Of a DNA stretch of 64,000 nucleotides, positions 63,902 through 64,000 are shown in pieces (the stretch's first letter is position 1; each line of letters begins with the position of its first letter). The translations under genes and the position numbers were made by a program. The DNA lies in assembly GCF_004354985.1 (NCBI RefSeq), contig NZ_SMSK01000023.1, positions 19,560-83,559 on the forward strand, read 5' to 3'. The stretch comes from Segetibacter sp. 3557_3. Lineage in GTDB: Bacteria > Bacteroidota > Bacteroidia > Chitinophagales > Chitinophagaceae. Below the pieces are notes generated by a model that was not told where the DNA came from, searched no databases, and saw only the letters and a program-made list of their open reading frames with translations.

Positions 63902-64000
63902 TATTGATATGTCGTCAGACATATTAATACTATTATTACTATTTTCTTTTTTGCTACTTTTTTCTTTTAACAATCCACAATTTTGTGTGGATAACCAACC

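Larger units (their letters stand above)
63624..64000. other. Intergenic end region with word-like repeats and a promoter candidate
   Basis: About 375 bp to the window edge. It includes the inverted repeat copy at 63642-63656, a GCGGAGAACGGGAGAGGCAG / GCAGAGG word cluster (63669-63705) of a widely seen intergenic type, and a promoter candidate at 63874-63901. No coding frame is convincing. Confidence 0.5.

Overview
The window looks like a chromosomal piece of a Bacteroidota genome, most likely from the Chitinophagaceae or a close relative. The reasons are a SusC/SusD pair with GH43 enzymes, several promoters of the TAnnTTTG type (one with a perfect TTTG-N19-TAnnTTTG spacing), starts without Shine-Dalgarno sequences, a Rho factor with a long hydrophilic insert, PadR/PspC and LemA/DUF2207 gene pairs, and many short lipoprotein or Sec signals. 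No phage, insertion sequence, integrase, rRNA or CRISPR array was found. One tRNA (Phe) is present. The family assignment is inference.

Layout. 1-3774: end of an RND efflux pump gene followed by its TolC-like outer membrane channel. 4752-9089: a YbdL-like aminotransferase, then a PadR regulator with a large PspC membrane protein. 9197-17075: FeoB, a secreted M28 peptidase, small proteins, a pterin dehydratase, and a selenium pair (selU-selD) for 2-selenouridine in tRNA. 17512-23625: rho, asnS, tRNA-Phe, a rhodanese-like protein, a MESH1-like HD hydrolase and a tiny acidic protein. 23712-32801: a polysaccharide utilisation locus on the minus strand (SusC, SusD and three GH43 enzymes) that probably targets arabinose-containing pectin or hemicellulose. 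33220-47845: a UPF1/IGHMBP2-type helicase, metalloproteases, two Nudix hydrolases, a GH105 rhamnogalacturonyl hydrolase, an amidohydrolase, a PagL-like deacylase, YwbE and LemA/DUF2207. 48157-52454: a compact three-gene operon with a TPR/beta-barrel outer membrane protein, a cellulose-synthase-like GT2 and a GH26 hydrolase, which reads as a minimal synthase-dependent exopolysaccharide system. 52935-63623: a DUF1080 protein, a 1797-residue double beta-helix/cadherin surface protein, a GNAT enzyme, a membrane protein and a secreted amidase.

How the genes fit together. Much of the window concerns plant or microbial polysaccharides at the cell surface: import and cleavage (PUL, GH105, DUF1080, beta-helix protein) and probably export (GT2 operon). 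Housekeeping genes (rho, asnS, tRNA-Phe) sit between these accessory blocks.

Between genes there is a recurrent degenerate element (about 70-165 bp, seven copies or partial copies) with a GTACAAGCG-type left end, often a GCCCG/CGGGC hairpin, and in several copies a GAAAAACAATTG right end. Other intergenic sequence includes a 50-bp tandem array, simple word-like repeats, a 15-bp inverted pair bracketing the last three genes, and a possible decayed TonB-dependent receptor. All functional calls come from reading motifs by eye; no database search was run.
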